This document shows, in pieces, positions 32,721 to 41,608 of a stretch of DNA of 55,172 nt. The stretch lies in contig JACDCY010000007.1 in assembly GCA_013817305.1 (NCBI GenBank), positions 1 to 55,172 on the forward strand, given 5' to 3'. The notes beneath the pieces are model-generated. The model had not been told where the DNA came from. It worked only from the letters and a program-made list of their open reading frames with translations, and did not search any database. A program made the position numbers and the translations under genes. This DNA comes from Gemmatimonadaceae bacterium (lineage in GTDB: Bacteria; Gemmatimonadota; Gemmatimonadetes; Gemmatimonadales; Gemmatimonadaceae). Position 1 is the first letter of the stretch; each line of letters starts with the position of its first letter.

Positions 32721-33524
32721 TCATGCGGCGCGACCGCTACGCAGAACGCCGGCGAGATCACGCACCGCCTGCGCACCGTCGGACGCCAGCGTCAGCACGC
32801 TGCCAACCAGCACGGCATCCGCCCCCGCGCGCGCGAGCCGCTCCACTGCGGCGCGATCCCCGATCCCGCTCTCGGCCACCGCGAGCAATTCCACCGGTAC
32901 ATGGCCCAATAGACCTGGCACCAGGTCGGCGTCAATTTGGAGGGTCTCGAGATTGCGCGCGTTGATTCCAATGACGGTTGCCCCCGCCTCCACTGCGCGC
33001 GCGATCTCGGCCGCATCGCGCGTCTCGACAAACGGCTCGATCTCATGTGCTCGCGAGAAGCCGACGAGCGCGGCGAGCAATTCCGGGGGCAGCGCGCGCG
33101 CAATCAGCAGAACCGCCGACGCGCCCGCCGCTTTGGCCTCGAGCACCTGCAGCTCGTGCACGATGAAATCCTTGCGCAGCACGGGAGCTGGACACGCCAC
33201 ACGGACGACCTCGGCGAGATCCCCGAGCGAGCCACCGAAGCGGGTTGGCTCGGTCAGCACCGATATCGCGGCTGCGCCCCCGCGCACGTAGGACACGCTC
33301 CGGTCACCGGCGGAAAGGGATGAATCGAGGTCACCCCGGGAGGGCGATCGTCGCTTGACCTCCGCGATCACGGCCACGGTTTCCCCTTGCAGCGCCGCAA
33401 CGAACGACGGGCCCGGCGGCCGGGCGCCTGCCTCGACCTCGAGCTCATGCCTGCGCGGAAGCAGGCCCGCAACCGCCGCCTCCGAGAGCCCAATGAGCTC
33501 CCCAAGTGTGCCTGTCGGCGCCAT
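32721..33524 (-). CDS. trpC: Indole-3-glycerol phosphate synthase
   Basis: 267-residue TIM barrel. Motifs are VIAEVKRRSPSRGDLDSSLS (catalytic Lys and Ser-Pro-Ser), AISVLTEPTRFGGSLGDL, VLRKDFIVHELQVLEAKAAG, VIGINARNLETLQID and AVAESGIGDRAAVERL. ATG 33524 gives a family-like N-terminus; the longer frame upstream enters the lexA promoter region. It opens the leftward trp-fol-pan run of twelve genes, divergent from lexA. Confidence 0.95.
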   Translation of the reverse strand: MAPTGTLGELIGLSEAAVAGLLPRRHELEVEAGARPPGPSFVAALQGETVAVIAEVKRRSPSRGDLDSSLSAGDRSVSYVRGGAAAISVLTEPTRFGGSLGDLAEVVRVACPAPVLRKDFIVHELQVLEAKAAGASAVLLIARALPPELLAALVGFSRAHEIEPFVETRDAAEIARAVEAGATVIGINARNLETLQIDADLVPGLLGHVPVELLAVAESGIGDRAAVERLARAGADAVLVGSVLTLASDGAQAVRDLAGVLRSGRAA

Positions 33525-33555
33525 CCACGAAGATTGCTGTTGCACTTCGGGGATT

Positions 33556-33616
33556 GTTCGGCTAACGTGTGAGTTCGGCAAATCTTCGGTGCGGCAAGGG
33601 TGACAACCTTTATAGA
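33556..33616 (+). promoter_or_regulatory. lexA/trpC divergent control region
   Basis: In the 106-base gap, TATAGA (33611-33616) lies 15 bases before the lexA ATG and is a possible -10, though too close for a long leader. GTTCGGC occurs twice as a direct repeat (33556-33562 and 33573-33579). LexA operators in some phyla are GTTC-type direct repeats, but the spacing here is not a known one, so an SOS box is only a suggestion. Confidence 0.3.
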
Positions 33617-33630
33617 GGGCTAAACAAGAT

Positions 33631-34239
33631 ATGTCGCTCACGAAAAGGCAGCGGGAAATCCTCACATATCTGGCCGATTATTCGGAGGCCAACGGGTACG
33701 CGCCCAGCTTCGAGGAGATCGCCGAGCGGTTCGACTACAGCTCGCTCGCCACGGTGCACGAGCATCTCACCAATCTCGAGCGCAAGGGCTACATCAAGCG
33801 TCACTATAACGAGAGCCGCGGGATCGAGATCCCCTCCTCCGACGTGTACGCCCGCGCCGTACATCTGCCGCTTGTGGGAACCGTGGCGGCCGGCATGCCC
33901 ATCGAAGCGATCTCGCTGCCCGAAACGTTCGCCGTTCCCGACGACCTCGTGCGCAAGAACGGCAACCACTTCGTGCTGCGCGTCCGCGGCAACTCGATGG
34001 TCGATGAGCAGATCCGCGACGGCGATTACGTCATCGTCAACGAGAAGCCCACCGCGGACAACGGAGAGATGGTGATCGCGCTGATCGACAACACGTCCGC
34101 GACATTCAAGAAATTCTACCGGGAGAAGGACGGCCGCATCCGTCTGCAGCCCGCGAACGAGACGCTACAGCCGATCTACGTGCACGAGAATGACGTGACG
34201 ATTCAGGGAGTCGTTGTGGGTGTGATACGCCGGTATTAA
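33631..34239 (+). CDS. lexA: LexA repressor
   Basis: 202 residues. The N-terminal winged helix starts MSLTKRQREILTYLADYSEA, with the recognition region SFEEIAERFDYSSLATVHEH. The self-cleavage site is Ala87-Gly88 in VGTVAAGMP. The catalytic pair is Ser122 in RGNSMVDEQIRDGDYV and Lys160 in TSATFKKFYRE. It represses SOS genes until RecA filaments trigger cleavage. It lies between trpD and trpC in the opposite direction, breaking the trp genes into two transcription units. Confidence 0.96.
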   Translation: MSLTKRQREILTYLADYSEANGYAPSFEEIAERFDYSSLATVHEHLTNLERKGYIKRHYNESRGIEIPSSDVYARAVHLPLVGTVAAGMPIEAISLPETFAVPDDLVRKNGNHFVLRVRGNSMVDEQIRDGDYVIVNEKPTADNGEMVIALIDNTSATFKKFYREKDGRIRLQPANETLQPIYVHENDVTIQGVVVGVIRRY

Positions 34240-34280
34240 ACACAGCTACGCGTGGTTTCAGTCACCGCGGGCCGCCGTTG

Positions 34281-35318
34281 TCAGCCGTAAACCGCTCTTA
34301 GCTTCTCCAAGGCGCTCAGTCCCAGTCCCGCCTTGAGCGCTTCCCTCGCCCGGGTTACCCCCTCGTAATAGCTGCCCGCCTGCCCACTCAGGTATATCGC
34401 GGCGGCCGCATTAAGCTCGACGGCGGCTTTGGCCCCAGGCGCTCCGCCGCCCGCCAATAGATCGAGGATCACATGCGCGTTGTCGGCGGGCGAGCCCCCG
34501 GCCAGGTCATTCGGACTCACGCGACCGATCCCGTGCTTGGCCGGGTCGATCGTCCATTCCGTCAACGCGCCGTCCTTCACTTCCGCGACGAGCGTAGGCC
34601 CGAGGGGTGATATCTCGTCGAGCCCCGGCTCGCCGAACACGACCATCGCGTGGATCGACCCGAGCGCGGTAAGAGCACGGCCCAGGATCGGCAGGCGGTC
34701 GCGGTCCGCCACTCCGACCAGTTGCCGGCCCACGCCAGCCGGATTCGCCAGCGGCCCTACGATGTTCATCACCGTCGGGATCGCCAGCTCCCTTCGAATG
34801 GGACCCACGTGCTTCATTGCCGGGTGCATCGCCGGGGCGAACATGAAAACCATCCCGGCTTCTTCGAGGGAGCGCGTCATCACCTCCAGCGGCGCGTCGA
34901 TGCGCACGCCGAGCGCTTCGAGCACATCCGCGCTGCCGCACGAAGAGGTAAACGACCGGTTTCCATGCTTCGCGATTCGCACGCCCGCGCCAGCCGCGAC
35001 GAACGCCGCTGCCGTCGAGATGTTGAAAGTCGTGACGGCACCGCCACCCGTCCCGCACGTGTCCACGAGGGTGTCCGGATCCGAGGCAGGCAGGTGGATC
35101 ATCGCGCGTCGGAGAGCTCGCGCAGCCCCAGCCACGGTTTCGGCGGTCTCCCCCTGCACGCGGAGACCCGTTAAAAACGCGGCGATCTGCACGCCGGTCG
35201 CCTCCCCGCGCATGATGACGTCGAAGGCGGCTCCCACCTCGTCAGCGTCCAGCTGGCGGTGAAAAGCGAGGTCCTTGATCGCATGCTGAAGTGCGTTGAG
35301 CTGCGTCGGCTGCGTCAT
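34281..35318 (-). CDS. trpD: Anthranilate phosphoribosyltransferase
   Basis: 345 residues. PRPP-binding loops are VDTCGTGGGAVTTFNISTAA and KHGNRSFTSSCGSADVLEAL; MHPAMKHVGPIRRELAIPT and NIVGPLANPAG are the anthranilate-side segments. It attaches phosphoribose to anthranilate, the step before TrpF. ATG 35318 overlaps the stop of the coiled-coil gene upstream (ATGA). Anthranilate synthase genes (trpE, trpG) are not in the window. It is convergent with lexA, with a 41-base gap in which I see no strong terminator. Confidence 0.95.
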   Translation of the reverse strand: MTQPTQLNALQHAIKDLAFHRQLDADEVGAAFDVIMRGEATGVQIAAFLTGLRVQGETAETVAGAARALRRAMIHLPASDPDTLVDTCGTGGGAVTTFNISTAAAFVAAGAGVRIAKHGNRSFTSSCGSADVLEALGVRIDAPLEVMTRSLEEAGMVFMFAPAMHPAMKHVGPIRRELAIPTVMNIVGPLANPAGVGRQLVGVADRDRLPILGRALTALGSIHAMVVFGEPGLDEISPLGPTLVAEVKDGALTEWTIDPAKHGIGRVSPNDLAGGSPADNAHVILDLLAGGGAPGAKAAVELNAAAAIYLSGQAGSYYEGVTRAREALKAGLGLSALEKLRAVYG

Positions 35319-36214
35319 TCGCGCGCCGTTACCGCGGCAACCACCTCGTCGAGAAGCTTGCGCGGGTCCTCCGCCTTGTCGCGATGCTCGAGCAGGCGCT
35401 CGATGCGATAAAGAATCTTGGCCTGCGTGCGCAGCTGTTGGGTCTGCGTGCTCATGTCCAGGTGCGCCTTCTCCAGCTGCGCCACGGCGGCTGAGACCTG
35501 ATGCTCGACCGCTGTAAGTCGCTCGCTGGCGGTTTGTGCCTGTCCGGCGGCCTCTCTCGCGGCGCGCTCGAGCTGCTGCACGCGGGTGGAATCGCCGACG
35601 CCCTTCCCATCCGCCGCGTTCCGCGCGTCGGTCAGCTGGACCTCGAGCCCGGCGATCGTCTTCGTGTACTGGGCGTGCAGCTTCTCGGATATCTCCTCCA
35701 GCGCGCGAACCGCCTCCGCCCGTGCGTCATGCTCGGCGAACTTCGCAACTGCATTCATGAACAGCGATATCAACGGGAGCATGCGATCCGTCGTGCGTCC
35801 CCCGAACCTTCGCCGCGGCTCGATGACGCCGATCAATCCGTACAACTCGCCGTCGAAGCGAAGCCCGTGCAGCAGCAAATAGCCGCCGTTCGCAGGCGTG
35901 CCGAAGGAAAGAAACTTCATGAAGTCGCTCGATTGCTCACCGAAATCAACGAGCTTGGCCCCGCCCAGAACGTCGCGTTTCAGCTTCGGCGGCAAGTGAT
36001 CCGGCGAAAGCTCCATGGGAGCGGTGGTGGCACCGGTGGGCGCGGCAACGACGCGTGACGTGAGCAGTCCCTTGCGCGCATCGTAGGTGAACAGCGCAAG
36101 CTCCAGCCCGGGGTCGTTCGCCGCCAGTTCGGCGAACAGCACGCCGAGCGCGCCGCGGAGGTCCGAGGCGGCGGCGAGCGTCTGGCAGAAAACGGGAAGC
36201 GGCTGGGGAGACAT
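35315..36214 (-). CDS. GAF-like domain protein with C-terminal coiled coil
   Basis: 299 residues, no signal or membrane helix. Residues about 10-160 look like a GAF/PAS-type sensor fold (LRGALGVLFAELAANDPGLE, GGYLLLHGLRFDGELYGLIG, RRRFGGRTTDRMLPLISLF). Residues about 170-280 are a long heptad coiled coil rich in Glu, Gln and Ala (EISEKLHAQYTKTIAGLEVQ, LEKAHLDMSTQTQQLRTQAK). No enzymatic output domain is present, so it may dimerise and act as a partner for another sensor. It is translationally coupled to trpD. The family was not recognised beyond this. Confidence 0.6.
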   Translation of the reverse strand: MSPQPLPVFCQTLAAASDLRGALGVLFAELAANDPGLELALFTYDARKGLLTSRVVAAPTGATTAPMELSPDHLPPKLKRDVLGGAKLVDFGEQSSDFMKFLSFGTPANGGYLLLHGLRFDGELYGLIGVIEPRRRFGGRTTDRMLPLISLFMNAVAKFAEHDARAEAVRALEEISEKLHAQYTKTIAGLEVQLTDARNAADGKGVGDSTRVQQLERAAREAAGQAQTASERLTAVEHQVSAAVAQLEKAHLDMSTQTQQLRTQAKILYRIERLLEHRDKAEDPRKLLDEVVAAVTARE

Positions 36215-36305
36215 GCGTAGTGAAGATTAGCGCCAGGGCCACTCCCCCAATAGCTTCCGCGTCATGACGCCGCCCCCGTCGCCCCAGGGGCCCGAGGCAG
36301 GTTCG

Positions 36306-37088
36306 ATGCGGATGATTCAACTGGTACTGCACTACGACGGCTCGGACTATTCCGGCTGGCAGCGACAGCTCGACGAGCCAACGGTTCAGGGCACACTCGA
36401 AGACACGATAGCGAAGCTGACGCAACAGCCGGTCACCGTGATCGGTGCTGGCAGGACCGACGCAGGCGTGCACGCGCGGGGGCAGGCCGCGGGCGTCAAG
36501 GTCCCACCCAAATGGGACGCACCGACGCTGAGGCGGGCCTTGAACGCGACGCTCCCCGAATCGATCTGGGTCGCGGCAGCTCAAGAAATGTCGCCCGCGT
36601 TTCACGCCCGATACAGCGCGGTCAGCCGCAGGTATTCGTACCGTATCGGACTGGACGCCGCCGCGCGCTCGCCGTTTCGCAGGCGATACGAGTGGGCGCT
36701 CGACCGCGCCATCGATGCGAGCGTGCTGTCTGCGTCCGCTACGGCCCTGATCGGTGAGCACGCCTTCCTGGCTTTCGCCGTCAAAGGGACGGCCCCGGCG
36801 GACGACGACCATCGCTGCACGGTGCTCTCCTCCGGATGGCGAGCCGACGAGACCGGGCTGACCTTCGAGATCGAGGCCAACCGCTTTCTGCACCACATGG
36901 TTCGGTATCTCGTTGGAACGATGGTTCAGTCTGCCACTGGACGGCGCGCGCCGGACTCCGTCGCCCGGCTCCTGACCGCTCCAGACAACAGTGACGTCTC
37001 GCCGCCCGCGCCAGCGCATGCCTTGTTCCTGGAGCAAGTGCGGTATCCGAACGATCTTTATAATTCAGTGCGTGAAGGAAGTGAGTAA
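36306..37088 (+). CDS. truA: tRNA pseudouridine(38-40) synthase
   Basis: 260 residues. Start MRMIQLVLHYDGSDYSGWQR fits the family; the catalytic Asp is in GAGRTDAGVHARGQAA, followed by FHARYSAVSRRYSYRI and FLHHMVRYLVGTMV. It makes pseudouridine in the tRNA anticodon arm. ATG 36306 is preferred because GAGG/CAGG lies just upstream; ATG 36264 would add 14 Pro-rich residues. It is divergent from the coiled-coil gene and heads a rightward run. Confidence 0.94.
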   Translation: MRMIQLVLHYDGSDYSGWQRQLDEPTVQGTLEDTIAKLTQQPVTVIGAGRTDAGVHARGQAAGVKVPPKWDAPTLRRALNATLPESIWVAAAQEMSPAFHARYSAVSRRYSYRIGLDAAARSPFRRRYEWALDRAIDASVLSASATALIGEHAFLAFAVKGTAPADDDHRCTVLSSGWRADETGLTFEIEANRFLHHMVRYLVGTMVQSATGRRAPDSVARLLTAPDNSDVSPPAPAHALFLEQVRYPNDLYNSVREGSE

Positions 37089-37132
37089 CTGCCACAGTTT
37101 ACCAACCTTCGCATCAACCGCGTCTCTGCCTA

Positions 37133-37783
37133 ATGAACATCTACGTCCGGAGCGACAACCTCGCCGAGATAAGCACCGCCACGGAGGCGGGGCTTACCGA
37201 CGGCATCCTGTACGCTGGCTCCGGCAACGCGGAGCACGATCCGACGGAGCTGTCCGAGATCGTTGCGGAGTTCGCGCTCCCGGTCTGCGTGGCCGTTGGC
37301 GCAATGACGACGTCGGACATGTACCGCGAAGCGCGCGAGCTCTCGCGCCTTTCGGACCGGATCATCGTGCAGGTGCCGCTGGTGGAAGACGCAGTTCCGG
37401 TGATTCGCAAATTGACGGTTGACGGCGTGGACGTATGCGCGAATTTCATTTTCAACGCCGCGCAGGCAGCGATCGCCGCGCGCGCGGGCGCCGGTAAGGT
37501 GCTCGTCTCCGTGCCGGACCTCGACTCACAGGGCCAGTCGGTGGACGAGGTGCTGGGCGACATACGCGCAGTGTTCGACCGGACGCACGCCGAGTGCGAC
37601 CTGATGGCCTCCGGCCCGAGAAGCGCCGCCGAATTCACATCGTGCATTCTCGCGGGCGCGGACATCATCTGCATCACGCCGGCGCTGCTCAAGTCATTGA
37701 TTCTGCATCCGTCCACTGATCGGGCGCTGGACCGCTTTCTGAACGACGCCGGAAAGCGCGGCAAGCCACGGAGCAGCACGTGA
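37133..37783 (+). CDS. Transaldolase/fructose-6-phosphate aldolase-like protein lacking the catalytic lysine
   Basis: 216 residues with the size and strand order of the small TalC/FSA transaldolases (MNIYVRSDNLAEISTATEAG, NAAQAAIAARAGAGKVLVSV, ILAGADIICITPALLKSLIL). In active enzymes the barrel starts with GVTTNPS and the Schiff-base Lys is in V-K-I-P-V-T. Here the first is GLTDGILYAG and the second IIVQVPLVEDA, with Gln80 in the Lys position. Normal transaldol chemistry is therefore unlikely by known mechanism. It may be a catalytically dead sugar-phosphate-binding protein or use other chemistry. ATG 37133; its TGA overlaps the htrA start (GTGA), tying it to a protease gene. Confidence 0.75.
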   Translation: MNIYVRSDNLAEISTATEAGLTDGILYAGSGNAEHDPTELSEIVAEFALPVCVAVGAMTTSDMYREARELSRLSDRIIVQVPLVEDAVPVIRKLTVDGVDVCANFIFNAAQAAIAARAGAGKVLVSVPDLDSQGQSVDEVLGDIRAVFDRTHAECDLMASGPRSAAEFTSCILAGADIICITPALLKSLILHPSTDRALDRFLNDAGKRGKPRSST

Positions 37784-39168
37784 GCCGTGCTCCGGGCGCG
37801 CTCCTGATCACGCTTGCCCTGGTTGGCTGCGAGGGCGCATCGCCTAGCTCCTCGTCGGCGCAGTCGGCGACTACTGCGGCGAGCCCCACACAGGTCGAAG
37901 CGTCGCGGCGCACTGCCATTACAGCGGCCGTCGCCCGTGTCGCTCCCTCGGTCGTGACCGTGCAGACCGAAGCCGTCGAGCGCGTCACTGACTTTTACTT
38001 CGGCAGAACCGTCGAGCGCTCACGACCAGGGTTGGGGTCGGGCTTCATCGTCAACGCGGACGGAACGATCCTCACCAACGCGCACGTCGTCGCCGGAGCA
38101 TCGCGAATATCCGTGGCGCTTCCCGGCGGGGCGACTTATCCCGCGCGGCTGATCGGCGCCGACGAGACCAACGATCTTGCAGTGATCAAGATAGACGGGC
38201 AGGTGTTGCCCGTTGCGCCGCTCGGCAGTTCGCGCGACCTCCTGATCGGCGAGTGGGCGATCGCCATCGGCAATCCATTCGGCTTTCTGCTCGGCAACAC
38301 CGAGCCGAGCGTAACGGCGGGAGTGGTCAGCGGTGTCGGAAGAAACATCGCGGCGGGCATTGGCGAGGGGGCGGGCGTCTATGTCGACATGATTCAGACC
38401 GACGCCTCGATTAACCCGGGCAACTCCGGCGGTCCACTCATCAACGCGTCGGGTGAAGTGATCGGCGTCAACAGCTCGATCTTCTCCCCGTCGGGCGGCT
38501 CGATCGGGCTTGGATTCGCGATTCCAATAGACCGGGCCAAGCGCGTGATGGAGGATCTGCTTGCGCACGGCGTGATCCGCCGCCCGTGGGACGGGATCAA
38601 CATTCGCGTCGTACCGCCGGGCACGAACCCGCGCGACATCCTGAGCGCCGGGGTCGTCGTCAGAAGTGTCGTGCCCGGATCACCGGCGGACAGGGCCGGC
38701 GTGCGAACTGGTGACATCATTCTCCGCGCGGGTGACCGCGCGCTGCGCAATCCTTACGACTGGCAGGCGGCACGTCTCGACTTCCGCGTGGGCGAAGCGG
38801 TTCCGCTGTTGATCCGCCGCGGCGGTCGCGAGTCGAGCGTCTCCCTGCGAATCACCGACCTGCCCGAGCTGACGGCGCCGCGAGTCGCCGTCCTGCAGGA
38901 GGTTCAGCTCGTCACGCTGTCGCAGCAGATTCGCGAGAGCCGCCGCATCCGGAGCGCCAGCGGCGCGCTGGTGGTCAGCATCAGCGAGCGAATGTCTTCC
39001 GAAATCGGGCTGCTGCAGGACGACGTGCTGCTCCAGATCAACAACGCGCGCATCGGATCCGCCGAGGACGCGGCCCGCGCGATCAACTATTTCGCGGGCC
39101 GGAGCGTGATCGAGGTATGGTTCGAGCGCAACGGCCAGCTGGGCCACACGTACTTCAGGGTACGATGA
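37780..39168 (+). CDS. htrA: HtrA/DegP-type serine protease lipoprotein
   Basis: 462 residues. The N-terminus is a lipoprotein signal (ITLALVGCEG, Cys17), then a Ser/Ala/Thr linker. The trypsin-like triad is His102 (TILTNAHVV), Asp132 (ETNDLAVIK) and Ser216 (DASINPGNSGGPL). Two PDZ domains follow, the first around AGVVVRSVVPGSPADRAGVR and the second, more divergent, around GALVVSISERMSSEIGLLQD. It should degrade or refold misfolded envelope proteins. GTG 37780 overlaps the transaldolase-like stop, and its own TGA overlaps purB (ATGA). Confidence 0.92.
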   Translation: MSRAPGALLITLALVGCEGASPSSSSAQSATTAASPTQVEASRRTAITAAVARVAPSVVTVQTEAVERVTDFYFGRTVERSRPGLGSGFIVNADGTILTNAHVVAGASRISVALPGGATYPARLIGADETNDLAVIKIDGQVLPVAPLGSSRDLLIGEWAIAIGNPFGFLLGNTEPSVTAGVVSGVGRNIAAGIGEGAGVYVDMIQTDASINPGNSGGPLINASGEVIGVNSSIFSPSGGSIGLGFAIPIDRAKRVMEDLLAHGVIRRPWDGINIRVVPPGTNPRDILSAGVVVRSVVPGSPADRAGVRTGDIILRAGDRALRNPYDWQAARLDFRVGEAVPLLIRRGGRESSVSLRITDLPELTAPRVAVLQEVQLVTLSQQIRESRRIRSASGALVVSISERMSSEIGLLQDDVLLQINNARIGSAEDAARAINYFAGRSVIEVWFERNGQLGHTYFRVR

Positions 39169-40598
39169 CCGAATACGACCGGTACTCGTCGCCGCTGGCC
39201 GACAGATATGCGTCGGCCGCCATGCTCGAGCTGTGGTCTCCCCGCACGCGGTACGGCCTGTGGCGGCGGCTGTGGCTGGCTCTCGCGGAGTCGGAGCAGG
39301 AGCTCGGCGTCGCGATTCCACCCGAGGCCATCACGCAGATGCGCGATCGGCTCGACGACATCGACTTCTACGCGGTCGCCGCGTACGAGCGCCGCTTTCG
39401 CCACGACGTGGTCGCGCACATCCACGCTTTCGGCGACGCCGCGCCGGCGGCCAAGCCGTTCATCCACCTCGGCGCGACCAGCGCTTTCGTCACGGACAAC
39501 GCCGACCTGATACTGATGCGCCGCGGGCTGGACGTGCTCCGCGGCAAGATCCTCCAGATCATGCGCTCGCTCGCGGCGTTCGCCCGCGAGTGGCGTGACG
39601 AGCCGGCGCTCGGTTACACACACTTGCAGCCGGCGCAGCTCACCACCGTCGGCAAGCGCGCTACGCTCTGGCTTCAGGACCTGGTGCTCGATCTCAACGA
39701 CCTCGATCATCGCCGGGCGACCCTCCCCTTCCGCGGCGTCAAGGGCACGACAGGAACGCAGGCGTCATTCCTCGAGATATTCCAGGGCGATCACAAGAAA
39801 GTACGCGAGCTGGAGCGGCGCGTCACGGCGCGCATGAACTTCCCTGCCGCGCTCGGCGTCACGGGCCAGACATATACGCGCAAGCTCGACGCCTGGGTGC
39901 TCGGCGTCGTCACCGGAATCGCGGCGAGCGCCGGAAAGTTCAGCGGGGACATCCGCATGCTGCAGACTTTCGGCGAGCTGGAGGAGCCGTTTGAGCGGGA
40001 TCAGGTGGGGTCCTCGGCGATGGCCTACAAGCGAAACCCGATGCGCGCAGAGCGTATCGCTTCGCTGGCGCGATTCGTCATCTCGCTGGAATCCAACGCG
40101 CAGCACACGCACAGCGTTCAGTTCCTCGAGCGCACGCTGGACGACAGCGCGAACCGCAGGATCGTGCTGCCCGAAGCGTTCCTCGCGACCGATGCGATCC
40201 TCCTGCTCATGGGCAACATCGTCACGGGGATGGAGATTTACCCGAAGCAGATCCGCCGCCGCATCGACCGCGAGCTGCCGTTCATGGCTACCGAGGAGCT
40301 GATCGTGCGCGCCGTCCGCGCGGGGCGCGACAGGCAGGTGGCGCACGAGGTAATCCGCAAGCACAGTCTCGACGCTGCGCGCGCCATGAAGGAGGGCGCG
40401 GACGCCAACGACATGCTCGAGCGCCTCGCCGCCGACCCGGAGTATGGGGTCCCGATGGACGATCTGCGCGGCGCGCTCGCGCCCGAGCGGTTCGTGGGGC
40501 GCGCGCCACAGCAGGTGGATGAGTTTCTCTCAGAGGTCGTAGAGCCCCTGCTGGCCGGAGCGGAGCAGCCCCACACGACGGACGAGCTTCGCGTTTGA
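39165..40598 (+). CDS. purB: Adenylosuccinate lyase
   Basis: 477 residues of the fumarase/aspartase fold. Signature SSAMAYKRNPMRAERIASLA; HLGATSAFVTDNADL and GYTHLQPAQLTTVGKR carry active-site His residues. It acts twice in purine synthesis, releasing fumarate from SAICAR and from adenylosuccinate. ATG 39165 overlaps the htrA stop (ATGA). It opens the purine block; the gap to purC is a heptamer hairpin. Confidence 0.95.
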   Translation: MTEYDRYSSPLADRYASAAMLELWSPRTRYGLWRRLWLALAESEQELGVAIPPEAITQMRDRLDDIDFYAVAAYERRFRHDVVAHIHAFGDAAPAAKPFIHLGATSAFVTDNADLILMRRGLDVLRGKILQIMRSLAAFAREWRDEPALGYTHLQPAQLTTVGKRATLWLQDLVLDLNDLDHRRATLPFRGVKGTTGTQASFLEIFQGDHKKVRELERRVTARMNFPAALGVTGQTYTRKLDAWVLGVVTGIAASAGKFSGDIRMLQTFGELEEPFERDQVGSSAMAYKRNPMRAERIASLARFVISLESNAQHTHSVQFLERTLDDSANRRIVLPEAFLATDAILLLMGNIVTGMEIYPKQIRRRIDRELPFMATEELIVRAVRAGRDRQVAHEVIRKHSLDAARAMKEGADANDMLERLAADPEYGVPMDDLRGALAPERFVGRAPQQVDEFLSEVVEPLLAGAEQPHTTDELRV

Positions 40599-40604
40599 GG
40601 ACAG

Positions 40605-40696
40605 GTTTATGGATTATGGTCTTTGGATTTTGGTTTGTGCGGATCTGCATTTAAGCGTCTGGGACCAGCAATCCAGAAACCATGATCCATGAACCG
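40605..40696. repeat. Heptamer hairpin element between purB and purC, spanning the purC start
   Basis: The left arm (40609-40634) and right arm (40664-40690) pair over about 26 positions with few mismatches, flanking a 29-base loop. The right arm steps in exact 7-base units: AATCCAG AAACCAT GATCCAT GAACCGC from 40670. The left has ATGGATTATGGTCTTTGGAT. The purC ATG (40682-40684) and its first codons lie in the right arm, so a folded transcript would pair the start codon with the left arm. It fills the whole 83-base gap. Confidence 0.8.
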
Positions 40697-41608
40697 CTGC
40701 TCCGGTCTAACCTTCCACTTCCGCTCCTCCGCAGAGGCAAGGTCCGGGACGTGTATGAGGCGGGAGCAGGCCAGCTGCTTATCGTCGCGACCGACAGGGT
40801 CAGCGCGTTCGACGTAGTGATGGCGGAAGGCGTCCCGCAGAAGGGCGCGGTTCTCACCCAGCTGACCGCGTGGTGGCTCCGTCAGCTCGGGGATGACGTG
40901 CCGCACCACATGCTCACCGCCAACGCGGACGAAATAATCGAGCGACTCCCGGCTATCGCGGCGCACCGCGACGTGCTCGCCGGTCGTGCAATGCTGTCGA
41001 AGCAGGCCGAGGTATTCCCCATCGAATGCGTGATCCGCGGCTACCTGGCGGGGTCGGCGTGGAAGGAATATCGGTCGCATGGGACGCTGGCCGGAGAGCC
41101 ACTGGCGCCGTACCTCAGGGAAAGCTCCAAGCTCGAGCCGGCGCTGTTCAGCCCCGCCACTAAAGCGGAGACCGGCCACGATGAGAACATCACGCGAGGG
41201 CAGGCCGCGATCGTCGTGGGCGACGAGCGCATCGGCGAGCTGGAGCGCCTCACCCGCATCGTGTACGACCGCGGCCGGGACCACGCGGCGACGTGCGGGA
41301 TCATCATCGCGGACACGAAGCTCGAATTCGGCGAGGTGGATGGGCGGGTTATATTAGTCGACGAGGTGCTCACTCCCGACAGCTCGCGTTTCTGGCCCGC
41401 GGACCGATACGAGGAAGGCGCTGCGCCGCCGAGTTTCGACAAGCAGCCGCTGCGCGATCATCTGGAGAGAGAAAAGGCTTCCGGCCGCTGGAACGGCGAC
41501 CCGCCGCCCCCGTCTCTTCCAACCGACGTGATTGATTCGATGAGCCGGCGATACCTCGACATCTACCAGCGGCTCACCGGCAACCCGCTTCCCACTCTGC
41601 CGTCATGA
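40682..41608 (+). CDS. purC: Phosphoribosylaminoimidazole-succinocarboxamide synthase
   Basis: 308-residue SAICAR synthetase, ligating aspartate to CAIR with ATP. Motifs [66 protein letters not shown] and [20 protein letters not shown]. The first five residues (MIHEP) are encoded by heptamer-repeat sequence, so the element seems to have run into the gene's 5' end. The length is that of the longer, fungal-like and many-bacterial PurC group. Its TGA overlaps psd (ATGA). Confidence 0.95.
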   Translation: MIHEPLLRSNLPLPLLRRGKVRDVYEAGAGQLLIVATDRVSAFDVVMAEGVPQKGAVLTQLTAWWLRQLGDDVPHHMLTANADEIIERLPAIAAHRDVLAGRAMLSKQAEVFPIECVIRGYLAGSAWKEYRSHGTLAGEPLAPYLRESSKLEPALFSPATKAETGHDENITRGQAAIVVGDERIGELERLTRIVYDRGRDHAATCGIIIADTKLEFGEVDGRVILVDEVLTPDSSRFWPADRYEEGAAPPSFDKQPLRDHLEREKASGRWNGDPPPPSLPTDVIDSMSRRYLDIYQRLTGNPLPTLPS

